The notes below the pieces were generated by a model. The model was given only the letters and a program-made list of their open reading frames with translations, made no database searches and was not told the DNA's origin. Positions 11,215 through 18,557 of a DNA stretch of 59,413 bases are shown here, in pieces (position 1 is the stretch's first letter; each line of letters starts with the position of its first letter). The stretch is taken from assembly GCA_030697645.1 (NCBI GenBank), contig JAUYPI010000016.1, positions 1 through 59,413 of the forward strand, given 5' to 3'. The position numbers were made by a program, and so were the translations under genes. This stretch comes from a bacterium (GTDB lineage Bacteria; Patescibacteriota; Minisyncoccia; Phycocordibacterales; VMGT01).

Positions 11215-12591
11215 ATGAGTATTTTTATTCGTTCTTCTTCCGCTGTCCGTGTCGGGGGTACGTTCGTTTTGGTCGGCCTCCTCGCCCTCGCGCCGGTAGC
11301 CGATGCAGCAACGTTTTTTATCAGCAGCACCATTACGCGCACGCTGGAGCACCTTGAGGGCGTGCGTGAGGACATTCGCGTTGTGGCGGCGGAAATGTTC
11401 GACAACGTTGCGGCGCAGACTGTTTCGGTCGGCGATTTCGTGCAGGACGAGGTGGTGGTGAAGTACAAGAATGACTCTGAGCCATTTCGAGTCCTGAAGG
11501 TTCCGACAGGACAGGCCCAGAGACATGCTCGTGCACTCTCATCGCGTGCAGACATTGCGTATGCTGAGCCAAACTATGTCGCGCATGCATTCTGGGCGCC
11601 GAACGATACCTATTACGGTCTCCAGTGGCACCTCGATAATCCGACCTATGGCGGCGTGGAGGCAGAAGATGCATGGCAGGCGCTTGGCGCGCCGGGTACT
11701 CCCGGGGCTGGTGCAGTCGTCGCGGTGGTGGACACCGGCATTGCGTATGAAAACTTCAAGAAAGGCGTCAAGCGTTACTACCAGGCCCCCGATCTTGCCG
11801 CAACGTGTTTCGTTCCGGGTAAGGATTTTATAGAAAATGACTTACACCCGAATGACGACAACTCGCACGGCACACACGTCGCTGGTACAATCGCGCAGAG
11901 CAGCAATAATGGAAGCGGCGTTGCCGGGCTCGCATTTAAGACCTGCCTCATGCCGGTGAAAGTGCTTGATAAAAATGGTTCTGGTAGTTACACGGCCGTT
12001 GCAAACGGCATTCGCTATGCTGCGGACCAGGGCGTAGACGTGATCAACCTCTCACTCGGCGGGCCTGCTTCAAATGTGTTGCGTGACGCGGTTGCCTATG
12101 CACACGGGAAGGGCGTGACCATCGTCGCTGCGAGCGGAAATGACAATGGAGCCGTTGGTTATCCCGCTGCCTACGATGACTACGTGATCGCGGTCGGCGC
12201 GACGCGCTACGACGAGACGCGCGCCCCCTACTCAAACTATGGCGCCTCGCTCGATATCGTGGCGCCGGGCGGCGACCTCGGCCTTGATCAAAACGGCGAC
12301 GGGTACAGCGACGGCGTGCTGCAACAGACGTTCAATCCGAACACGAAGCGCACGAATGCCTTCGGTTACTGGTTTTTTAATGGCACCTCGATGGCCTCGC
12401 CGCACGTCGCGGCAGTGGCGGCCTTGGTGATTGCGAACGGGAACGCGAGGACTCCGGCCGATGTCCGCGCGGCGCTCGAGAGCACTGCGGACGACCTCGG
12501 CACTGCAGGTCGCGATGACCAGTTCGGCTACGGCATTGTGGATGCTGTGCGAGCACTTGGGTGGAGTACGACTACACCGCCAGCGCCGTAA
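11215..12591 (+). CDS. Secreted subtilisin-like serine protease (S8)
   Basis: A 458-residue exported subtilase. It has a signal peptide (residues ~1-30, ending APVADA), a ~100-residue propeptide ending in an AEPNYVAHA-type pro-domain tail, then the S8 catalytic domain. The triad is visible: Asp in AVVDTG (~171), His in SHGTHVAGT (~217) and Ser in GTSMASPH (~390), with the oxyanion Asn region AASGNDN (~305). The C-terminus is a short TTPPAP tail with no sorting motif. It likely degrades extracellular protein for a cell with little amino-acid biosynthesis. The ATG at 11215 is chosen so that the signal peptide starts with MSIFIRSSS; an in-frame GTG at 11191 is less likely. Confidence 0.92.
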   Translation: MSIFIRSSSAVRVGGTFVLVGLLALAPVADAATFFISSTITRTLEHLEGVREDIRVVAAEMFDNVAAQTVSVGDFVQDEVVVKYKNDSEPFRVLKVPTGQAQRHARALSSRADIAYAEPNYVAHAFWAPNDTYYGLQWHLDNPTYGGVEAEDAWQALGAPGTPGAGAVVAVVDTGIAYENFKKGVKRYYQAPDLAATCFVPGKDFIENDLHPNDDNSHGTHVAGTIAQSSNNGSGVAGLAFKTCLMPVKVLDKNGSGSYTAVANGIRYAADQGVDVINLSLGGPASNVLRDAVAYAHGKGVTIVAASGNDNGAVGYPAAYDDYVIAVGATRYDETRAPYSNYGASLDIVAPGGDLGLDQNGDGYSDGVLQQTFNPNTKRTNAFGYWFFNGTSMASPHVAAVAALVIANGNARTPADVRAALESTADDLGTAGRDDQFGYGIVDAVRALGWSTTTPPAP

Positions 12592-12622
12592 GACTGGGCA
12601 TAGTTTTTAGAAATGATATTAC

Positions 12623-12654
12623 ACTTCCGCAGGGCCGAAAGGCCCTGCGGAAGT
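12623..12654 (+). terminator. Strong GC-rich hairpin after the subtilase gene
   Basis: A 14-bp perfect stem (ACTTCCGCAGGGCC and its complement) with a GAAA tetraloop. The T-run after it is weak (TGACATTTT). The -35 box of the next gene starts on its last base. Confidence 0.7.
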
Positions 12655-12682
12655 TGACATTTTGACATACTTATGGTAGTTT
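12654..12682 (+). promoter_or_regulatory. Promoter of the 12738 gene
   Basis: TTGACA (12654-12659), a 17-base spacer and TAGTTT (12677-12682). It leaves a ~50-base leader that contains an SD. Confidence 0.5.
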
Positions 12683-12737
12683 CTGTTTGGACATGTTCGT
12701 AGTTCAGAACCCGCTGTCTTAGAGAAGGAGCAGTCAA

Positions 12738-13091
12738 ATGGAGCAATTCAGGCAACAGGAATTTCTGATTGCGGATCTCGCGGAGAATGGTAGCAAGATC
12801 ATACGCGAGAGCCACGGTGATTACTTGGAGAAAACGAGCGGAGGGAAATGGTGTGGTTGTTTTTGGGGCATGGTCGTCGTTGGCTATTACGGCCAGGCGG
12901 CGAAGGCTTACAAAAAAATCATCGAGTTCGAACAACAAACCGACAACTTTCGGTCGGGAGCCGTCATCGCCGAAGAGCTTCAAATTCCTCTGGGGCTTAT
13001 TGAAAAAACCGAGCTTCTGCATCTGAATCTTCTGCCGGCTATAGATATTATCGCCAAACTTCGGGCCGGAGAGCTTGAGTACACGCCCTAG
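12738..13091 (+). CDS. Small protein of unknown function, cassette-like
   Basis: A 117-residue protein that I do not recognise. It has a short hydrophobic and Cys/Trp-rich stretch (KWCGCFWGMVVVGYYG, residues ~36-51), then a mostly helical charged C-terminus. A strong SD (AGAAGGAG, 7 bases before the ATG), its own promoter and a hairpin after the stop make a self-contained unit. Its GC content is lower than that of its neighbours. A role in stress or membrane association cannot be read from the sequence. Confidence 0.6.
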   Translation: MEQFRQQEFLIADLAENGSKIIRESHGDYLEKTSGGKWCGCFWGMVVVGYYGQAAKAYKKIIEFEQQTDNFRSGAVIAEELQIPLGLIEKTELLHLNLLPAIDIIAKLRAGELEYTP

Positions 13092-13119
13092 CGTGTCGCG
13101 TTGCTTCGTCCTTTTTTTT

Positions 13120-13168
13120 AGCCGCCTCACCTGCTATACGATATGCAGGCGGGGCGGTTTGTTTTTGA
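13120..13168 (+). terminator. Terminator after the 12738 gene
   Basis: GCCGCC, CCTGC and their inverse GCAGG, GGGCGGT form a broken stem around TATACGATAT, followed by TTGTTTTTG. On the other strand it lies downstream of tsaD, so it may serve both genes. Confidence 0.6.
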
Positions 13169-13292
13169 ATACAATCATAATCGCGGATGCGTATCGCGTT
13201 GGATCTACAATAATTCACGATCGTAAATTATCGTAAATTTTATGCGGTGCACTTGTGCTATCGCTTATATCGGTGAGCACTTACGTTGTCCC

Positions 13293-14585
13293 TTATGAGC
13301 TCAGCCGAAGGTTGCCTTGCGCGCGAAGTTTTGGATTGACACGGAACGAGTCGAGGCCGAGCTTCGCAAGGCGAATGTGCGCCCCGGCCGCGATCATGAT
13401 GGCGTTGTCGCCGGTTAGGGAAGGGTTCGGGAGGAGGAGCCGAGTTTTCGGGCACTCGAGCATGAGGGAGCGTTCAAGTTCTCGGCGCAGGTGCATGTTT
13501 GCCGCGACCCCGCCGCCGAGGAGCACCGTGTGTGCACCGAAGTGTTGTGCGGCGCGAAGTGTTTTTGCGACCAAGACCTCGACTACCGCATTCTCAAACT
13601 CGAGCGCCATCATTTTTGTTAATAACGTGTCCGATGCCGTATGTTGAACTTTTTTATGTAACACGCGGTGTTGGACAGGTGCCTTGAGTAGGTAGAGGAC
13701 GGCGGTTTTGAGGCCGGAGAAAGAAAAGTCGAAATCGGGGGAGTGAAGCATTGGACGTGGTAACCCGATTTCTGATTTCTGATTTCTGATTTCTGATCGA
13801 CGTTTCCTGGCTTTTTCGGCGAGACGGGAGATTTCGGGGCCGCCGGGATAGGGGAGGCCGAGCATACGGGCGACCTTATCGAACGCCTCACCAGCCGCGT
13901 CGTCGCGCGTTTCGCCGACCACTCGGTAGTCGAGCCAATCGCGCATGAGCACGAGCTCGGTGTGCCCGCCGGAGACGAGGAGAGCGAGGGCGGGGAATTT
14001 AGGGACTAGTAACTGGTAACTGGTAATTGGGGACGGCACGTCGTTTCGGTGCAGAAGCGCCGAAACGACGTGCCCCTCCATATGGTTGATTGGTATTACC
14101 GGCACGTCCCAGAGGACCGAGAGCGCGCGGGCAAAGTTGATCCCGACCCAAAGCGCAGGTTCGAGTCCGGGGCCGTAGGTAACCGCGATGGCGTTAACCG
14201 GTGGTTTTCTCGACACAATTTTTGGCAATGCGCTCAGTAGTTGTTGCAGTAGTTCCCCCTCACGTTCAAGTATCGTACGAAGTTTCCGTATCTTGTTGTC
14301 ATAATTTTGAATTTTGCATTGTAATTTTTTATTTTGCTTTTTTATTTTTTCATTTTCAGGAATGGTTGCCTCACTGAGCACCGCTTCAAGCAGCGGCACC
14401 AGATTCTTCGCGTGCTCCCTCTTTGCCAATGACGGAAACACTCCCCCGAACGGCGCGTGAAGCGCGACCTGCGAATAGAGGCTGTTTCCGAGTAGCGAGA
14501 GTCGCGCGCGAGTCAAACCGCCGCGTGTCCCGATGAGGCAGACGGCGGTTTCATCGCAGCTTGTCTCTACAGCGAGAACGCGCAT
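13293..14585 (-). CDS. tsaD: tRNA threonylcarbamoyladenosine transferase TsaD, with three repeat-derived inserts
   Basis: A 430-residue member of the Kae1/TsaD ASKHA family, which makes t6A37 in ANN-decoding tRNAs. Conserved parts: VETSCDET at the N-terminus, the metal-binding HMEGH (~residue 165), LVSGGHTEL (~205), FSFSGLK (~288) and the LGGGVAAN ATP site (~370). The usual length is ~340. The excess is explained by three low-complexity inserts: residues ~77-105 (KIKKQNKK, KIQNYDNKI), ~183-196 (PITSYQLLV) and ~262-275 (SEIRNQKSEIG), each encoded by heptamer arrays in the DNA. The frame is kept throughout. The ATG at 14585 is preferred over the GTG at 14594. No tsaB or tsaE is nearby. Confidence 0.93.
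   Translation of the reverse strand: MRVLAVETSCDETAVCLIGTRGGLTRARLSLLGNSLYSQVALHAPFGGVFPSLAKREHAKNLVPLLEAVLSEATIPENEKIKKQNKKLQCKIQNYDNKIRKLRTILEREGELLQQLLSALPKIVSRKPPVNAIAVTYGPGLEPALWVGINFARALSVLWDVPVIPINHMEGHVVSALLHRNDVPSPITSYQLLVPKFPALALLVSGGHTELVLMRDWLDYRVVGETRDDAAGEAFDKVARMLGLPYPGGPEISRLAEKARKRRSEIRNQKSEIGLPRPMLHSPDFDFSFSGLKTAVLYLLKAPVQHRVLHKKVQHTASDTLLTKMMALEFENAVVEVLVAKTLRAAQHFGAHTVLLGGGVAANMHLRRELERSLMLECPKTRLLLPNPSLTGDNAIMIAAGAHIRLAKLGLDSFRVNPKLRAQGNLRLSS
13766..13799. repeat. heptamer array inside tsaD (GATTTCT)
   Basis: Four to five tandem GATTTCT units; in the sense direction AGAAATC codes the cyclic peptide S-E-I-R-N-Q-K. Confidence 0.9.
13999..14085. repeat. heptamer array plus palindrome inside tsaD (GGTAACT)
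   Basis: AGTAACTGGTAACTGGTAAT units, then two 15-base inverted arms (GGCACGTCGTTTCGG and complement) around TGCAGAAGCG. The sense strand reads PITSYQLLV. Confidence 0.85.
14287..14362. repeat. heptamer array inside tsaD (AATTTTG)
   Basis: Degenerate AATTTTG/ATTTTGC/ATTTTTC units in 7-base steps. The sense strand gives a Lys/Gln/Asn-rich stretch. Confidence 0.7.
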
Positions 14586-14863
14586 GTGCCTCACGCTAAC
14601 ACGCCCTCAGCGCGATGGTCAAAAAGGAGGACTATGCAAGTAGCGCGTCCACGACATCCTTCACGGCCGCGTCATCGGTGCGGCCCCTGATTCAGTTATA
14701 CCGTCGCAGTCTTCGCTCTCGCGGGCACCACGCGGTTTATCTATACCCACCATGTCACCAAAACGAATGGCACAAACAGTAAAAAGCATTACAGCCAGAG
14801 CATTGATCTTGTTTCTTGACTTTAGTTAACCACGCGCATACCGCGCAGCTTGCTCGGCGGTTC
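14586..14863. other. Gene-free stretch upstream of tsaD
   Basis: No convincing gene. An AAAAGGAGG followed by an ATG at 14634 opens only an 18-codon frame. On the minus strand a short frame ending DVVDALLA before a stop at about 14633 looks like the tail of a lost gene, but nothing upstream of it is readable. Confidence 0.4.
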
Positions 14864-14907
14864 GTGATTTGCAATAACCATGCGACCGCATGGTTATTGC
14901 AAATCAC
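14864..14907. repeat. Perfect 21-bp inverted repeat with 2-base loop
   Basis: The arm GTGATTTGCAATAACCATGC(G) is followed by AC and its exact complement. There is no T-run; it could be a protein-binding site, a cruciform or a small element. Confidence 0.85.
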
Positions 14908-14966
14908 CAAACACCACACAAATTGAGCACAGCGCCAGAAACAAACATGCGTGTGCTATACTTTTC

Positions 14967-15012
14967 TTGAAGCAGTAAGCAGTAAGCAGTACGCACGAAG
15001 CAGTACGTGCGC
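14967..15012. repeat. heptamer array (AGCAGTA)
   Basis: AGCAGTA three times, then AGCAGTACG around CACGA, with a local inverted repeat (ACGCAC/GTGCG). Confidence 0.8.
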
Positions 15013-15019
15013 CATTCGT

Positions 15020-15272
15020 AACCGTGAATTACTAAATTGCCGACGGAGACATCCGATGTCACACCACGACGACGCTCCAATTTCCAACCAACAATTTCCA
15101 AACAAATTCCAATGATTCAAATCTCAAATCTCAAACACATCGCAGTCCGTGTTTGGAAATTGGAATTTGTATATTGAGATTTGTTTGGAGCTTGTTTTTT
15201 GGAATTTGGAAATTCAGACTGGAACGGGGGACATCGGAGTCTCGGACCTCGTAATTCACAGTTCGTACGACT
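15020..15272. repeat. ~250-bp palindromic element, long form, before the P-type ATPase gene
   Basis: Outer arms share GTGAATTAC and CCGATGTC. Inner arms are heptamers AATTTCC/CAAACAAATCTC and inverse, around the core CACATCGCAGTCCGTG. It is the same layout as 41270-41491 and 46385-46618, and ends at the ATG of 15273. Confidence 0.85.
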
Positions 15273-17987
15273 ATGCCATCTTTTTCTGATCGCACTCCCG
15301 AAGACATCGCGCGAGAGCTTGACGCGGACCTTGCGCGCGGGCTCTCCATGGACGAGGCCGCGCGGCGGCTTCGCTCTCACGGCGCGAATGTCTTTGAAGC
15401 GCGGCCGCGCGCGACGTTTGGGAGCGTTGTTCTCGGGCAGCTCAAGAGTCCGCTTGTCGCAGTATTGCTCCTTGGCGGCGTTGCGACGATTATTCTCGGC
15501 GAGTTTCTCGACGCGCTCGTCATCTCTATCGCGCTTGCGATCAATGTGTTTATCGGGACGCTCCAAGAGAATCGCGCGTCCCGCGCGTTCGATCGCTTGA
15601 CGGCCTCGCAAGTACAATACGCGACAGTGATCCGAGATGGCAGGCACGGGGTCGTCCGTGCGGCGGACCTGGTGACGGGCGACATCGTAGAGCTTGCCTC
15701 GGGGGCTGCTGTGCCCGCTGACGTGCGACTCACGAGCGCGAGCAATCTTCTCACCAACGAGGCGGCGCTCACCGGCGAGTGGGCACCGGTTGTTAAGGAC
15801 ACGGAGCTTCGAGCGGAGGGCGTGCCGCTCATTGAGCGGAGCAATATTGCGTGGATGGGGACGCTCGTTGTCAGCGGTCGGGGTGCAGGGATTGTCGTCG
15901 CGACGGGCGCTGAGACCGAGCTCGGCAAAATTGCAGCGGAGCTCATCTTGCCCGAAGAGCGTCCGACCCCGATGCAGGTGAACCTCCGCCACCTCGCGCA
16001 CTTCATGCTCATGGCGGTCGTTTGCTCTCTTGTTTTTATTGTCGCGCTTTCACTCGTGCGGGGGAGGGCGTTCGTTGATGTCATACTGTTATCAGTCGCG
16101 GTTGCCGTTGCAACGATGCCTGCCGGGCTTCCGGCAGCGGTCACGGTTGTGCTTGCCATTGGCATGGAGCGAATTTTACAACGCGGCGGTCTCGTGCGGA
16201 ACTTGATTGCCGCGGAGACCCTGGGGAGTACGACAGTGATCCTTACTGATAAGACGGGGACATTGACTGAAGGCACGGTTGCGCTCGAGGCACTCTACCC
16301 CGCAGAGCTCCTTGAAGAGAGTGACCGAGCCGGGCTTCAAGCGGCTGAGAAGACGGCGCAGCCGCTCCTCCGCACTGCGATCCTTGCTGCCGAATCGTTT
16401 ATTACCGAGTCCGAACGTGAGCCGGAGAAATTTATCGTACACGGCCGGCCGCTTGAGAAGGCAATCGTCGCCGCAGGCCTTGCCGAGGGGGTGAGTCGCG
16501 TTGACCTTGAACGCCTGACTCCACGACTCGATGTGCTTGCGTTTGACTCGACACTCCGTTTCAGTGGCTCACTACACGCGTTTGGGCGCGCGGGGGGTAC
16601 TCGCGGCAAGGAAGCGAGCCGATTTTCGGTGGTTGGCGCGCCGGAGCTCATCCTCGAACACGCCCAGTTTCTCGAGCGAGGTTCTCGGAGAGTGCGCATG
16701 AGTGCGGCGTATCGAGCGCGCGCTCTCGGAGAACTCGAGCGTCTCGCGCGAGGCGGCCTTCGGGTTGTCGGCATCGGCTACCGCAGCGTCTCGTGGATAG
16801 AGATCCCGGACGGGAATCGTGCTGTGAGGGGCGTTGGGGATGGGGCAGAGCCGCATCTCCTTCAGAGTCTCGTGTTTCTTGGCCTTATTGCGCTCCGCGA
16901 TCCGCTCCGGAGCGATGCCGCCGCGGCGGTCGAGACGGCGCACAGCGCAGGTGCGCGCGTCATTATGGTGACGGGGGATAATATCGAGACGGCGCGCCGC
17001 GTTGCGTATGAAGCCTCTGTTGCACCTCGGGGTGCGATCGCTCTTACAGGCGCGGACGTGGAGAAGCTCACGGACCTTGCGCTCGGCGAGGCGCTGGAGC
17101 GGACAGAAATTTTTGCGCGGATGCTCCCGGAACACAAACTGCGCCTCGTGCGCGTGCTCAAGAATCGCGGGGAGGTCGTCGCGATGACCGGTGATGGCGT
17201 CAACGACGCCCCGGCGCTCATCTCCTCGGATATCGGCATCGCGCTCGGCAGTGGCACGGATGTGGCGAAGGAGGCGGCCGATATCGTGCTGGTCAATAAC
17301 AGTTTCTCGGTGATCATCGCGGCGATTGAGGAGGGCAGACGAATCATTGACAATCTGAAGAAAATCGTGGCGTACCTCCTCTCGACGTCGTTCAGCGAAG
17401 TGATTGTGATCGGCGGCTCGCTCATCGCAGGAGGGCCCTTGCCGCTTCTCCCTGCGCAGATCCTCTGGACGAATATAATCGAGGAAGGGTTTATGAACTT
17501 CGCCTTTGCCTTTGAGCCGAAAGAACCTGACTTGATGCGCCGCAGCCCCCGCGAGAGCACCGCGCGCATCGTGGTGACGAGAGAGATGCGCTGGCTCATT
17601 GCTATGATTGCTGCGGTGACGGGGGCGCTTCTCCTTGCGCTCTACTTTCTCTTTCTCCGGCTCGATCTTCCGGAAGCGAGATTGCGTACGCTGATGTTCG
17701 TCGCCCTCTCGATTGACTCCATCTTTTTCTCATTTTCTTTGAAGAACCTCCGCGAGCCGGTCTGGAAGCTCAATCTATTTTCAAATCGTTACCTGCTCAT
17801 GGCGCTCACGAGTTCAATCACGCTCCTTTTCACCGCGCTCTTTTTTCCGCCGGTACGCACGCTCCTCTCGCTCGTGCCTCTCGGGGCCCCCGAGCTCCTC
17901 TTCCTCCTCGGCGTCGGTCTCGTGAACCTTGCGACAATTGAGGTTGGCAAGTGGTTTGTCTTTCGGCGCAGGCGAAGACAGAAATGA
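15273..17987 (+). CDS. Cation-transporting P-type ATPase (P2-like)
   Basis: A 904-residue P-type pump. N-terminal cation-ATPase domain (residues ~5-70), M1-M2, actuator domain with LTGEWAPV in place of TGES (~170), M3-M4, phosphorylation motif DKTGTLTEG (Asp ~326), N domain, TGDGVNDAP (~640) and M5-M10. The M4 ion-site motif reads PAGLPA rather than PEGLPA, and M6 reads WTNIIEEG where Ca pumps have NxxTDG, so the transported ion is unclear; an alkali or divalent cation is possible. Basic residues end the protein (FRRRRRQK). It is a single-gene unit; the start follows a long palindrome and has no SD. Confidence 0.85.
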   Translation: MPSFSDRTPEDIARELDADLARGLSMDEAARRLRSHGANVFEARPRATFGSVVLGQLKSPLVAVLLLGGVATIILGEFLDALVISIALAINVFIGTLQENRASRAFDRLTASQVQYATVIRDGRHGVVRAADLVTGDIVELASGAAVPADVRLTSASNLLTNEAALTGEWAPVVKDTELRAEGVPLIERSNIAWMGTLVVSGRGAGIVVATGAETELGKIAAELILPEERPTPMQVNLRHLAHFMLMAVVCSLVFIVALSLVRGRAFVDVILLSVAVAVATMPAGLPAAVTVVLAIGMERILQRGGLVRNLIAAETLGSTTVILTDKTGTLTEGTVALEALYPAELLEESDRAGLQAAEKTAQPLLRTAILAAESFITESEREPEKFIVHGRPLEKAIVAAGLAEGVSRVDLERLTPRLDVLAFDSTLRFSGSLHAFGRAGGTRGKEASRFSVVGAPELILEHAQFLERGSRRVRMSAAYRARALGELERLARGGLRVVGIGYRSVSWIEIPDGNRAVRGVGDGAEPHLLQSLVFLGLIALRDPLRSDAAAAVETAHSAGARVIMVTGDNIETARRVAYEASVAPRGAIALTGADVEKLTDLALGEALERTEIFARMLPEHKLRLVRVLKNRGEVVAMTGDGVNDAPALISSDIGIALGSGTDVAKEAADIVLVNNSFSVIIAAIEEGRRIIDNLKKIVAYLLSTSFSEVIVIGGSLIAGGPLPLLPAQILWTNIIEEGFMNFAFAFEPKEPDLMRRSPRESTARIVVTREMRWLIAMIAAVTGALLLALYFLFLRLDLPEARLRTLMFVALSIDSIFFSFSLKNLREPVWKLNLFSNRYLLMALTSSITLLFTALFFPPVRTLLSLVPLGAPELLFLLGVGLVNLATIEVGKWFVFRRRRRQK

Positions 17988-17992
17988 AAAAT

Positions 17993-18020
17993 TTGACAAA
18001 GGAGTATCCCCGGCTATTCT
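17993..18020 (+). promoter_or_regulatory. HIT gene promoter
   Basis: TTGACA (17993-17998), a 16-base spacer and TATTCT (18015-18020). An AAAGGAGG SD follows at ~18053. Confidence 0.7.
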
Positions 18021-18065
18021 AGTGGAAGCATACTGCGCCCTGATGAGGGCAATAAAGGAGGAGTT

Positions 18066-18497
18066 ATGGCTTGCCCGTTTTGTCTCGTAGACCCGGAGCG
18101 GACAGTAGTACTTGAAAGGCGAGCGTTTGCTTTTGTCGCACTGAGTAATCCTCGCCTCATGCCGGGCCACCTTCTGGTTATTCCGAAGAGGCATGTCGAG
18201 CAAATCATTTGGCTTAGCCCTCTCGAGATGCTCGATTGTTTCTCTCTTATGCAGGCATATGAGGCACAGATTATCGCCTACCTTGGGGCAGCCGGTTGCG
18301 ATATGAGGCAGCACTTTCGTCCTTTTCTTTCGGAGAGTGAGTACAAAGTAGACCACGTCCACTTTCATTTGCTGCCGAGAAATCTCGACGACGAGCTCTA
18401 TCAAAAAAGTCTTCGCTACGAGAGCGAGGTGTTTCAGTCCCTTGGGGAAGCAGAACGAGCGCTCATGGCGCACTTATTCCGTCCCCGTCCAGGGTAA
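18066..18497 (+). CDS. HIT-family nucleotide hydrolase/transferase
   Basis: A 143-residue HIT-domain protein. It opens with the C-x2-C pair CPFC (residues 3-6), has GHLLVIPKRHVEQI (~39-53) and the histidine triad DHVHFHLLPR (~97-106), whose middle His is the nucleophile. Such proteins hydrolyse AMP-linked or dinucleoside polyphosphates; the exact substrate is unknown. Its own promoter, a perfect AAAGGAGG SD 6 bases before the ATG and a terminator right after form a single-gene unit. Confidence 0.9.
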   Translation: MACPFCLVDPERTVVLERRAFAFVALSNPRLMPGHLLVIPKRHVEQIIWLSPLEMLDCFSLMQAYEAQIIAYLGAAGCDMRQHFRPFLSESEYKVDHVHFHLLPRNLDDELYQKSLRYESEVFQSLGEAERALMAHLFRPRPG

Positions 18498-18511
18498 TAG
18501 CACTAGATGCC

Positions 18512-18546
18512 ACACCGGCAGGATTTGTCCTGCCGGTGTCTATTTT
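18512..18546 (+). terminator. Terminator after the HIT gene
   Basis: A 12-bp perfect stem (ACACCGGCAGGA and complement) with loop TTTG, then CTATTTTT. It also faces the convergent priA 3' end. Confidence 0.9.
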
Positions 18547-18557
18547 TAGGATGCTTA

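Noticed and set aside
13766-14362. Diversity-generating retroelement as the source of variable repeats
   Set aside because: No reverse transcriptase gene and no template/variable repeat pair with adenine-specific changes are seen in the window.
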